The position numbers and the translations under genes are program-made. DNA of 23,075 nt from DASSUC01 sp035650075 (GTDB lineage: Bacteria; Actinomycetota; Actinomycetes; Mycobacteriales; Micromonosporaceae): contig DASRII010000232.1 in NCBI GenBank assembly GCA_035650075.1, positions 1-23,075 of the forward strand. The letters run 5' to 3'. Positions within the stretch are counted from its first letter, which is position 1, and every line of letters starts with the position of its first letter. Positions 1 through 7,671 of this stretch are shown here, piece by piece. The notes beneath the pieces were generated by a model. The model saw only the letters and a program-made list of their open reading frames with translations, did no database searches and was not told where the DNA came from.

Positions 1-277
1 TCTCGCCGCCAGCGGCCCGAACGGCTCGCCGGCCCTGTCGCAGTGCCCAAGCAATGCCATTGACCAGCACATCCGCCACCCGAACCGACCCGCAGACGAG
101 ACGATCTCCCCGAAGCCCTTGACAAAGAGGGGAGCCAGATCAGTGCGCGGTGTACACGCCGCGGACTGACTTGGCATCCCCTTCCGCCTGACACACCCGG
201 GCGCTCGACATCGGCCTGAATAGCACAACTGCCGGACGACGACAGCGGCCGGGTGCCGTTGGGCATGATGTGTGGCC
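1..277. other. Left flank, no confident gene
   Basis: No gene can be called with confidence. A plus-strand frame is open from base 2 to a TGA at 167-169 and has G or C at most third positions until about base 130, so it could be the last 55 codons of a gene that begins outside the window. The opposite strand is also open over the first 140 bases with the same third-position bias, so strand cannot be decided from composition. Bases 170-277 are the presumed upstream region of the next gene; no clear promoter or Shine-Dalgarno sequence was seen. Confidence 0.3.
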
Positions 278-973
278 ATGGACAGCTATCCGGAGGACAC
301 CGACCGGCGACAGGGCCTCACCAAGGTCGTCGAGATGGGGATCGCCGCCATGCCAGGCGTCGGCGGCCCCTTGCAGATCGCGTTCCAGGAGGCGGCCGGC
401 CGACGTCTTACCGAGCGGCGGACGCGGTGGCTGAACGATCTGGCGGAGAAGGTGCACCGCCTCGAGGATCAGATCGGGGATCTCGATCATCTCCTCGACC
501 AGGACACGTTCATGGACGCGGTGACCACGGCATCGCAGACCGCAGACCGGACGTCGCGCGCAGGGAAGCTGGAGCTTCTGCGCAACGCGGTGGTGAACTC
601 CGTTTTGCCGGACGCGCCGGACGACGACACTCAACAGCTGTTCTTCGACATGCTCGACCGGTTCACACCCACCCATGTGAGACTGCTCAAGCTGCTCTCC
701 GATCCGCCCGGATGGTTCGCGCAGCACAACATCACCAAGCCGAACGTGATGATGGGCGGCAAGTCCGTGATCATCGAGTCCGGAATGCCCGAGCTGGCCA
801 ACCGGAAAGACCTCATCGACCGGTACGCGGCAGCGCTGAGTGGCGCTGGCCTGATCGCGCAGTCGCTTAGCGGCATGATGTCCGAGGCCGGGCTGTGGGC
901 GGCAGCCACGACACCGCTCGCGGCCGACTTCTTGGCGTTCGTCGCAGACCCGGAGAGCGACGTGGCCGCCTAA
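278..973 (+). CDS. Uncharacterised 231-residue protein
   Basis: Function unknown. The ATG at 278 is chosen over an in-frame GTG at 272; neither has a convincing ribosome site. Near the N-terminus is a glycine-rich, mildly hydrophobic stretch (GIAAMPGVGGPLQIAF), then a charged, likely helical segment (ERRTRWLNDLAEKVHRLEDQ). The middle contains FMDAVTTASQTA, KLELLRNAVVNSVLP and TPTHVRLLKLLSDPPGWF. This pattern resembles a family of uncharacterised bacterial proteins that I know from memory only as hypothetical proteins, sharing a 'KLEALRNAVLN' block and a 'TPxHLRLL' block. No catalytic motif is visible. Third codon positions are GC-rich and the frame is intact, so it is very likely a real gene. 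Its position next to a nuclease-fold gene and a conflict operon suggests an accessory role, but that is inference. Confidence 0.8.
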   Translation: MDSYPEDTDRRQGLTKVVEMGIAAMPGVGGPLQIAFQEAAGRRLTERRTRWLNDLAEKVHRLEDQIGDLDHLLDQDTFMDAVTTASQTADRTSRAGKLELLRNAVVNSVLPDAPDDDTQQLFFDMLDRFTPTHVRLLKLLSDPPGWFAQHNITKPNVMMGGKSVIIESGMPELANRKDLIDRYAAALSGAGLIAQSLSGMMSEAGLWAAATTPLAADFLAFVADPESDVAA

Positions 974-1044
974 CAGCGGGCCAGGATGTTCTTCAGGCGC
1001 AGGAACGTGAGCATGCCTGTGGCGAGCGGGTCGCGGCAGATGTG
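970..1044 (-). pseudogene. Possible orphan C-terminal coding fragment
   Basis: On the minus strand about 25 codons before a TAG at 972-970 have almost only G or C in the third position and read HICRDPLATGMLTFLRLKN then ILARC. The frame upstream loses this bias quickly and has no good start. It may be the tail of a decayed gene, perhaps a transposase, but I do not recognise the family. It overlaps the stop of the preceding plus-strand gene by four bases. Confidence 0.2.
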
Positions 1045-1097
1045 TACGGTACCGGCACGCCGCCTTAGGCGCTCCAGCGAGAAGGGTCGGCAGTGTC

Positions 1098-1586
1098 GTG
1101 GCGGATGGGGCAGGGCATCCTGGGCCTGTGGCGACTCATGATGATCTAGTGAACCATTTAGCGATGTGGTCGCCTTGGCTGCCGTTTGCGGAGGCGGCGG
1201 TCCATGCGCCGCGTCAGCCTGGGGTTTACCTAGCTCGACAAGGTACGGCGGGCCGGCTGGTCTACGTCGGGATGGCCGGAGAGCGTCGCGGGCAGGGTAT
1301 TCGAGGTCGGTTAACCGTCTACCGGCGTGGCAAAGCCGCGGTCAGCGGCCTCGGCGAGGCAGTTTTCGATCGTGCGCTCGCTGATGTTGACTTCGTTCGG
1401 CAACGCCTCGACGAACTGAGGGAAGGGACGACAAAACGGGCGGCGGCTTGGGCGCGGGATGCTTTCACCTGGGCCGACCTTCACATTCGATGGGCGGTCA
1501 CGAAGGACAGGTCCTCGGCTGCCGCACTGGAGCGCAAGGTGCTCGCCGCCTTGCACGCGATGCCGCTATGGAATCGGGCACACTAA
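1098..1586 (+). CDS. GIY-YIG fold protein, probable stand-alone nuclease
   Basis: Predicted member of the GIY-YIG superfamily, metal-dependent nucleases that cut DNA. The two defining strands are visible as GVY (residues 42-44) and VYVG (55-58) about ten residues apart. They are followed by a basic helix with arginines at 69 and 71 (GIRGRL), the usual position of the catalytic arginine, and a glutamate at 145 (LERKVL) in the place of the metal-binding glutamate. At 162 residues it is little more than the single domain, with no DNA-binding extension. The GTG at 1098 gives the longest reading and has AAGGG about ten bases upstream; an ATG at 1164 would also keep the whole fold. No methyltransferase partner sits beside it, so it is not an obvious restriction enzyme. 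Domain call is fairly secure, activity is inferred. Confidence 0.75.
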   Translation: MADGAGHPGPVATHDDLVNHLAMWSPWLPFAEAAVHAPRQPGVYLARQGTAGRLVYVGMAGERRGQGIRGRLTVYRRGKAAVSGLGEAVFDRALADVDFVRQRLDELREGTTKRAAAWARDAFTWADLHIRWAVTKDRSSAAALERKVLAALHAMPLWNRAH

Positions 1587-1742
1587 TTGCCGCGCGGGCG
1601 TTGCTCGAGTCTGCGGCTTACGGCAGCAGAACGAGCACCACCTGCGAGGCGCGATGTCTTGGACGCCGCACGCGATGCTGTCAAGACGTAGCTGAATCCA
1701 AGATCGGACGCACTACGCGCGGCAAATCAGCCTGTTCCGCTC

Positions 1743-2315
1743 TCAGGACGCGTCGGGTCCTGATGTACCGATCGCGTTGTCGCGGGTGCGGTAGCGCCAG
1801 CCTTCACGCCAGATGAAGTCGCTGTCGATCAGATCTTCCAGGGTGACGTCCTTGAGCAGGTGGTCCAGCGCCCACCGGGTGGCGGTGTGCCCGATCACCA
1901 GGACCCGCTGGTCCTGCCATCGGATGGGCAGGTCGTTGAGGAAGCCGCCGACCCGGCGTACCGCTTGCCGCCAGCTCTCGCCACCAGGGTAGGGGTGGTC
2001 GAGATAGTGGCGTCGGTGCCGGTGCACGTCTTCTGCCGTCGTGCCGTTGTGGTCTCCGTAGTCGCATTCGCGCAGCCGCCAGTCATGCAGGATCGGGGTC
2101 GCGGTGTCGGCGAAGGCCAGCTCTGCGGTCTGCACGGCACGGCGTAGGTCCGAAGTGAACACCGCGACGATCCCGTCGTTGCGCCGACGCCGGCCTAGCT
2201 GCACGGCCGCGGCCCGGCCACGGGCCGATAGCCGTCCCGGCAGCCAGCCAGTGGCGATCCCGCGCTCGTTGTCCTCACTCCATGAGTGGGTCTCAAAGAC
2301 GATCTCGGTCGACAT
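1743..2315 (-). CDS. Histidine phosphatase family protein
   Basis: Predicted member of the phosphoglycerate-mutase-like histidine phosphatase superfamily, cytoplasmic, substrate unknown. The usual N-terminal RHG motif is replaced by ETHS (His10 as probable phospho-acceptor), then SEDNERGIATGWLPGRLS, a variant seen in a known actinobacterial subgroup. Other expected elements are present: the TSDLRRAVQTAE block (residues about 54-65), LRECDYG with the acid residue, and the second histidine in VIGHTATRW. The open frame extends further upstream to 2558, but that extension is arginine-rich and unlike the family, so the ATG at 2315 (190 residues) is preferred. It ends convergently with the GIY-YIG gene, 156 bases away. 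It could be a mutase, a phosphatase or a signalling enzyme; the sequence does not tell. Confidence 0.85.
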   Translation of the reverse strand: MSTEIVFETHSWSEDNERGIATGWLPGRLSARGRAAAVQLGRRRRNDGIVAVFTSDLRRAVQTAELAFADTATPILHDWRLRECDYGDHNGTTAEDVHRHRRHYLDHPYPGGESWRQAVRRVGGFLNDLPIRWQDQRVLVIGHTATRWALDHLLKDVTLEDLIDSDFIWREGWRYRTRDNAIGTSGPDAS

Positions 2316-2468
2316 AAGCCAACAGTAGAGACGCTCAACACGCGGGCACGCCCACGACCATCTCCGAGCCCTGGCCGCGCGGGTCAGCACGGCCACGCGC
2401 GCACCGCAGGAAGATCCGAATACCGCGCCGGGTGCGGCAAATCCGCACACCACGATCAACCCCGCACC

Positions 2469-2510
2469 GGAAGAAGACAGCGCGAGCGAAGCGACGCGCT
2501 GTCTTCTTCC
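2469..2510. terminator. 16-bp perfect inverted repeat, probable terminator
   Basis: Bases 2469-2484 (GGAAGAAGACAGCGCG) pair perfectly with 2495-2510 around a ten-base loop. It lies in the 299-base space after the stop of the protease/NTPase gene (2615, minus strand) and upstream of the phosphatase start (2315, minus strand), so it most likely ends transcription of the former. There is no clear U-tract on either side. A partial direct copy of its context lies at 2552-2583: CCGCACCGGAAGA and AGCGAAGCGAC recur in the same order. Nothing else was recognised in 2316-2614. Confidence 0.6.
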
Positions 2511-2614
2511 TCTCCGTACCGCCCGGACGGCGGCATGAGCGTAAAGGTCAAACCGCACCGGAAGATCCCGTCAGCGAAGCGACACCCATTGCTGCGAAGA
2601 GTTTGCACTGTGAT

Positions 2615-5197
2615 TCAGGGTTGTGCACCTTGGTCGAGGCGACGCAGGCGATCGCGGTCAACCTCGAGGTCGGCGGCGTACGTCGTGTTGCCGGGATGCT
2701 CAGCGACGAGGGTCTGGTCGATCTCATACGCCTCCTGGTAGTAACGGCGAGCCTCGTCCAGACCGCCAAGGTCCATAGCTAGATCACCTCGGCTGGTGAG
2801 AACGACCGCCACGCTGCGGCGGTAGGTGGGGTTGCTCGGGTCGAGATCGGCCAGCTGCTGGTAGACCTGCTGTGCCTGGCGGTAGCCCTCGGCGGCCGCC
2901 TCGCGGCGCCCGGCATCCCGGTCCAGATCCGCCAGTGCTAAATGGTCGATAGCGATGTCTCGGCGGTGGACGGGGTTGTCGGGATTTGCATCGGCGAGTG
3001 CACGGTCGATGTGGAGGGCGGCGGTGGCGATTCGTCTGGCGTCTTCTGATCGTCCGGTTTCGCGGGCGAGCATGCTCAGCGCGGTGCACGCGACCGCGGC
3101 GTCGCGATAGCGGCCGGGCAGGGCGTGGGCAGGGTCGGTGATCCGGTCGAGGATGTCTGGTGTGAGGTGCCGCAGGACGTTATCGGCGATACTGCGGTCA
3201 ACAGTTCCGTCGTGGGCAGGGTCGGCGGCCCGTTGCGCGCGTGCTGCGAGGACCTCCAGTTGTTGCGGAATGGCGATTCTCAACAGCTGTCGAACTGTCG
3301 GCGAGTTGGTCTTTGCCCGCGCGAGTAGGTCCAGGCATGCGGCGAGCTGCCGATCAGACGGCAGGGTAAGCAGGTCAGAGAGGACTGCCCCGGCGTCGTC
3401 GCCGAAGTCGGGCAGTACGCTGGCGGCCAGATGTTCACCGAGCCGGTCGGGACGCAACGGGTTGAGGTGACGGCGGCCGGGCTGAAGCTGAGACCACCAG
3501 TCGATGAGCCGTGTACGCAGCGCAGCCTGGTCGTCGTGGCGCAGGGCGGGGTGGATTGCCAGTAGTGTATGGGCCTCATCGAGGGTGTCGGCGCCGGCGA
3601 TGGTTGCCGCGGCGGCGATCCAACTAGCCAGATGCGGGTCGACATCGGGCAACGTGGCGGACCAATAGCGCTGTTCGTGGGCCAGAACCCGCCCGACCGG
3701 AGGGGTCGGGTTGGGTGTCGTGTCGCCAGTCAGCACGCGGTCAAGGGCCTCGAACAGGACGTCCAGCGGCCACTGGTACCGCTCATGGGACAGGTCGACC
3801 ATCGCCGGTGTGGCGGGCACCTGCCAAGCGGCGGCCAACGCGGCCGACGCCGTCTGAAACAGCACGGTGCGCTGAGACGGACTCAGCGGCTGGGTGGCCC
3901 GATCCGATTCCTGGCCCAGATTAAGAAGGTGTTTGACTCGGGCGTTGGCAATCTCACCGATCGTGTCCAGCGGGTCGGCCAACCCACCAACCCGGGTGCG
4001 GGTGACCAGGATCAGCCTGGCCGGAGCCAGGGCCGTCGCGGACTCGGCGAGCCGTGTCACGACGGTGGCCAGCCGTTGCGGATCGGTCGCCTCGACGTAA
4101 TCAACGACGAGCAACCGCGGCACTGCGACGGCGAGGGCAGGCGCATCGTCGGGCACCGATCCGTCGGTGTGGGATAACCAGCCGGCCAGCCACCCGCGCG
4201 CGATCATGCGGCGGCACAGCTGGATCGCAAACCGTGTCTTGCCCGACCCGCCAACGCCACGGACCACCAGCACACCCAGCGGCTCCGGCGTCTCGCACCA
4301 TTCCCGACGGATGCGTTCCAGTTCCGCATCGCGAAACAGGTAATCGACTACACCGAAATCCGCTCGCAGTAGGTCCGCCGGATCTGATCTGGCCGTCTTG
4401 TGGAACTGCCCCCACGGCTGCTCTACCAGATCGCCAGGCTCGCGTAGCGCAAGCACCGACAGCCACGGCGTGCGATCGGTGAGCACACTCAAGCGATTAG
4501 CCGCCAGCACGTCGGCCAGCATCGAGGCCGCCTCGGCGTGATCGACGGCCATGGTGAACAGGTCAGGCTCTCGTAGCGCGGACACCGGGGACACGTACCC
4601 GCCCAGCTCGACGCCCGTCCCACGAGTCGCGGACATCAACCCCACCACGGTCCGCGCCCGCGGGCACACCATCGGCGCACCGCTTAGCCCCGGTCTTGCC
4701 TCACCTGCTTTGAGGGTGACGAAGCCGTCGCCCTCGACCCCCTCCACGACGAACGAAGCCGGTGAACCCGGCGGTTCCCTGCCTTCCTCCCTTCGCGGAA
4801 AACCCCAACCGGTCACAGTGTCACCGGTCAACACCGGCTCCCGGCCCATCCGTTCAGGCCAGACCGCGGAATCAAGCGGCGCAACCGGATGGGCCAGGCC
4901 CGGGTCGAACCGCAGCAACGCAAGATCAGGGAACGGCCACAGGCCATCACCACGTAGCGGCTCCGAACGCAATGTCACCACCGCCGGCCAGCCCCCAACG
5001 GCGCCGCCAGTCCCCGCTGACGACGGCAGACCAGCCCCATCCAGGAGGACATCGGCATGACCGGCCACCACGTGGCCGCAGGTCAGCGTCCAGCCAGGCG
5101 CAGCGAGCACCCCCGAACCGAGCGTGCGCCCGCGAACGTCCCGAACCCGAACGACAAACGACCGCAACGCCGCTGTATCCACCCGAATCTCAACCAC
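2615..5197 (-). CDS. Trypsin-like protease / STAND NTPase / TPR protein
   Basis: An 860-residue multidomain protein, probably a triggered protease in a biological-conflict system. Residues 1-215 form a trypsin-like domain with the full triad: His42 (TLTCGHVV), Asp91 (FPDLALL) and Ser172 (GLSGAP). Residues about 280-600 are a P-loop NTPase with Walker A GVGGSGKT at 314-321 and Walker B LLVVDY at 362-367; this layout fits STAND ATPases. The C-terminus (about 730-855) holds three TPR-like repeats, each ending in a similar block (DNPVHRRDIA, SNPTYRRSV, GNTTYAADL). No signal peptide or membrane segment is seen, so it should act in the cytoplasm. The GTG at 5197 has GGGGA about six bases upstream, and an in-frame TGA lies 24 bases further out. 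It follows the Trypco1 gene by 51 bases in the same direction. The domain reading is secure. The trigger and the protease target are unknown. Confidence 0.9.
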   Translation of the reverse strand: MVEIRVDTAALRSFVVRVRDVRGRTLGSGVLAAPGWTLTCGHVVAGHADVLLDGAGLPSSAGTGGAVGGWPAVVTLRSEPLRGDGLWPFPDLALLRFDPGLAHPVAPLDSAVWPERMGREPVLTGDTVTGWGFPRREEGREPPGSPASFVVEGVEGDGFVTLKAGEARPGLSGAPMVCPRARTVVGLMSATRGTGVELGGYVSPVSALREPDLFTMAVDHAEAASMLADVLAANRLSVLTDRTPWLSVLALREPGDLVEQPWGQFHKTARSDPADLLRADFGVVDYLFRDAELERIRREWCETPEPLGVLVVRGVGGSGKTRFAIQLCRRMIARGWLAGWLSHTDGSVPDDAPALAVAVPRLLVVDYVEATDPQRLATVVTRLAESATALAPARLILVTRTRVGGLADPLDTIGEIANARVKHLLNLGQESDRATQPLSPSQRTVLFQTASAALAAAWQVPATPAMVDLSHERYQWPLDVLFEALDRVLTGDTTPNPTPPVGRVLAHEQRYWSATLPDVDPHLASWIAAAATIAGADTLDEAHTLLAIHPALRHDDQAALRTRLIDWWSQLQPGRRHLNPLRPDRLGEHLAASVLPDFGDDAGAVLSDLLTLPSDRQLAACLDLLARAKTNSPTVRQLLRIAIPQQLEVLAARAQRAADPAHDGTVDRSIADNVLRHLTPDILDRITDPAHALPGRYRDAAVACTALSMLARETGRSEDARRIATAALHIDRALADANPDNPVHRRDIAIDHLALADLDRDAGRREAAAEGYRQAQQVYQQLADLDPSNPTYRRSVAVVLTSRGDLAMDLGGLDEARRYYQEAYEIDQTLVAEHPGNTTYAADLEVDRDRLRRLDQGAQP

Positions 5198-5248
5198 GAA
5201 ATCCCCATGGATCGTCCGTCACCATCTCGGCCCCAGACCGATGATCAG

Positions 5249-5593
5249 TCAACCTGCCACAACACCGCCGGCGATTCCGGCGTCCGTTGTGGAGTCCGTC
5301 CCACGTCTCCACGACAGCGTCACCTTCAGCGCGCCCTCCGCACCACCGCTGACCAACAGACCGGTCAGCCGCCCCTCCGTTACCTTCAACGTCAGCGCAA
5401 ACTCCACACTGGCCTCATCCGGACGCACCGCCTCCCACGCCTGCAGCAACTCCCAGGAGATCGCCTGCACCGTTTCGCGCACCCCATCAAAGGAAAACAC
5501 CCTGTCCAAAGCAACGTTCGACGGCCCCGAGGGCGTATCCACCTCGGCATAAAACTCCACGCCACTCGCGGAAACCGGCACCGCCTGCGCCAT
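5249..5593 (-). CDS. Trypco1-family (CU044_2847-type) protein
   Basis: A 114-residue protein matching the pattern of the trypsin-co-occurring domain 1 family. It begins with a beta-rich segment (VEFYAEVDTP), continues into a helix (ETVQAISWELLQAWEAV), and ends with the characteristic VEFALTLKV, a glycine/alanine-rich segment and LKVTLSWRRG. The family is named for its frequent gene neighbourhood with trypsin-like proteases joined to NTPases, which is exactly what follows here 51 bases downstream. Its biochemical role is not established; a partner, regulator or adaptor of the protease is the usual proposal. The last 15 residues (after SWRRG) are an unconserved glycine-rich tail. The ATG at 5593 starts three bases after the stop of the upstream gene, so the two are probably co-translated. 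Confidence 0.85.
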   Translation of the reverse strand: MAQAVPVSASGVEFYAEVDTPSGPSNVALDRVFSFDGVRETVQAISWELLQAWEAVRPDEASVEFALTLKVTEGRLTGLLVSGGAEGALKVTLSWRRGTDSTTDAGIAGGVVAG

Positions 5594-5596
5594 GTC

Positions 5597-6142
5597 CTAC
5601 CCCAAATCGCTCAACCCCGGAATCACAGAAACGTACCGAGTTAGGCCGAGAGAACCCACGCCAAACAAAGCAGGCAACGCCGCCAGCCCAACCGGCACAA
5701 TGCGATTTCCAATCTCTGAAACCGGCCGCACCTGCACAACGGCTCTTACAACGATCGACGCAGACACAATCGCCCATGTCAGTGATCCACTCAAGCCCCA
5801 TGTATCCAACCCGACCTTCGACTCGGGTACGCCAGCGTAGTCCCACCGACCACCACGCCAAAGCAGCAGCACGACATACGGCCGTTTATCGATCCTAATA
5901 GGATCCAACAACCCATATGCCGCCACCAACTCCGTGCTTGGCTGTGCCCAGCAACGATCCCACCAGACCCCTATCACGTGCACGACACGAGCACGGACGG
6001 CGTGGCTCGCCGTAATCCTGCGTCCCGATGACCCCACCCCGATGTGCCGACGACCGCGAACCGGATCACCCTTACGCCAACAACCCAGGCACCACACCAA
6101 AGATCGATTCGCACAACCAGTGAAGATCAGGTATCCGCTCAT
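5597..6142 (-). CDS. Predicted two-helix membrane protein, unknown family
   Basis: I do not recognise this 181-residue protein. The C-terminal part has two hydrophobic segments, about residues 118-138 (LTWAIVSASIVVRAVVQV) and 148-168 (IVPVGLAALPALFGVG), separated by a short loop. The N-terminal 65 residues are rich in cysteine and arginine (CANRSLVWCLGCWRKG). A central segment reads RPYVVLLLWRGGRWDYAG. The ATG at 6142 is one of several possible starts; the open frame extends to 6385 and the ribosome site is weak, so the true start may lie elsewhere. Third-position GC is lower than in most neighbours, pointing to recent transfer or a poor call of the N-terminus. It ends three bases before the Trypco1 ATG, so if real it belongs to the same operon and could anchor or report to the protease system at the membrane. 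Confidence 0.5.
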   Translation of the reverse strand: MSGYLIFTGCANRSLVWCLGCWRKGDPVRGRRHIGVGSSGRRITASHAVRARVVHVIGVWWDRCWAQPSTELVAAYGLLDPIRIDKRPYVVLLLWRGGRWDYAGVPESKVGLDTWGLSGSLTWAIVSASIVVRAVVQVRPVSEIGNRIVPVGLAALPALFGVGSLGLTRYVSVIPGLSDLG

Positions 6143-6765
6143 CGGCAAATAAGTGAGTCGATCAAGGGCTCCTGCACGCCAGGCCGTTACGCACCGTAAT
6201 GGGGCTCTGCGGGCGATGTGCGCACGCGCGACCGGCGTAAGAGTGTGTCGATCAGCACACACGTCGATGGGCACGATCTTCACCGGGTCCCTGACCGCGT
6301 GGGCGAGTTTCGAGTCGGGCGTGGCGAACGCTCGGCTTGCAGTTGAGTCGCTGCGACGTACCCGGCGTCGAGCACGTCGGGCCACCCGAGCTGGTCGGCG
6401 AGCTTTACGACGCCGTCTGAGCCGTCGACGCTTCAGGACGGCCTGTCGTGCCTACCGTTCGGGCATGTGCCAGCTGCCCACGATCTCCACGGTGTCGGGG
6501 GGCCGCCATCCCGTTCCCATGTTTGACGAGACCCGCCGGAGGCACCCAACCTGGCAGCATACGAACCCTCAACCCGCCTTGAGGGTCCCTTGTTGTCGGT
6601 GTCGGCGGTTCATGCAAAGGTGCGGAGAGACGGCTATCGAGTCAGGCCAGCATGACGTTGACGCAGGTCTGTGCCCTGCCCGGGGGCACGCAGAACATGG
6701 GCACGGTCGTCACGATCTTTGGTGATTGAGACGACCGTTTCGTTGTCTTCGGGCGGTGGTGCCCG
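6143..6765. other. Intergenic region between divergent modules
   Basis: No confident gene in 623 bases. It separates the minus-strand protease operon from the plus-strand integrative-element remnant, so promoters in both directions are expected, but none is clear. An eight-base-pair hairpin (ACCCTCAA at 6565-6572 with TTGAGGGT at 6579-6586) is present, followed on the plus strand by CCCTTGTTG. A 25-codon frame from an ATG at 6652 to a TGA just before 6731 has GC-rich third positions and could be a tiny gene or a relic, but has no ribosome site. No tRNA gene or attachment site was recognised. Confidence 0.4.
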
Positions 6766-7447
6766 ATGACCACTGCGGATCGGGTGATCACCGTCGCGGC
6801 TGGCGCAACGGTGGCCCTGTTGGCTGGTGTGGCCGGTGCGATCTCGTACTCGCACATGGCCGAGTTGGCTCGGCTGCACGGCGAGGTTGGGTGGCGGGCA
6901 GCACGCTTTCCCGCTTTCTGTCGATGGCATCGAGGTCGTGGCGTCGCTGGTGCTGCTGGCGCACCGGCGGGCCGGTACCCGGGCAGGGTGGTTGCCGTGG
7001 GCGGCGCTGGCGGCCGGTACGGCGGCCAGCGTGGCCGCGAATGTGGCGGTCGGGGCGTCGGATCCGGTTGGGCGGCTGGTGGCCGGCTGGCCTGCCGTGG
7101 CGCTGCTGGTCACGATCAAGCTGCTGTCCGGGCTGCTCGACTCCGTCCCTTACGGCGACGGCCGGGGTTCTGCCGTCCCGGATGGTCCCGGCGAGTCTCG
7201 CCGGTCCGGGACCGGCCGGGACGGCTCGTCCGATGCGGGCAGCGGGGGAACCGAACTGGAGCAGGCCGCTCGATTGGTCCGGGACCGGCTCGTCGCGGCG
7301 GGGACCGCGGTCAACCGGCGGAACATGGCGGCGGGATTGCGCGCCGCCGGTCATCGGGTCGGCAACGAGCGCATAGGCGAGCTGCTACAGGTCGTCCGTG
7401 CTGACGGGGCGGATGTTCTGCCCGCCCCTGGAGGCAGCGATGCCTGA
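6766..7447 (+). pseudogene. DUF2637 (Spd-like) membrane protein gene, frameshifted
   Basis: This gene encodes a DUF2637-domain protein, a membrane protein commonly found in actinomycete integrative and conjugative elements and linked to element spread. The first 45 codons read MTTADRVITVAAGATVALL and continue through SYSHMAELARLHGEVGWRA. The frame then breaks at about base 6901: one extra base moves the conserved continuation HAFPLSVDGIEVVASLVLL into another frame, which runs to the TGA at 7445. The span of 682 bases is one more than a multiple of three, as expected. Hydrophobic segments (WLPWAALAAGTAAS, AVALLVTIKLLSGLL) are preserved, and the C-terminus holds a helical segment (RLVRDRLVAAGTAVNRR). 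The break is either true decay or a one-base sequence error. Confidence 0.8.
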
Positions 7448-7671
7448 CACCGGTTCAAGGACAGCCGCACTCCTCTGTCAGAGCATGTCAGGTCGCCGCC
7501 TCGATTGGGCCTGCTGGGCTTGCCGATTGCTGTGGACCCGAACGGCAACCGTGGTGGGCCTGTCAGCGCTGGTGATCGCCGGCTCCGGCGGTCATGGCCG
7601 ACCGGCGACTGACACTTCCTGTGTCACCCAAGGCAGCCCGTATGCATTGGCGGTTGATCGGCGGTACCGAC

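Noticed and set aside
140..727. Long minus-strand open frame of 195 codons
   Set aside because: It runs antisense to the better supported 278-973 gene and its sequence is arginine-rich without recognisable motifs, as expected of a GC-rich shadow.
5592..5840. Plus-strand open frame opposite the membrane-protein gene
   Set aside because: Composition and lack of hydrophobic or conserved pattern suggest a shadow; the minus frame has two membrane helices and a three-base junction with Trypco1.
6565..6586. Possible tRNA 3' end or attachment site at the hairpin
   Set aside because: The T-arm and acceptor pairing cannot be built around the GGGTTCG-like bases, so no tRNA or attachment site is claimed.
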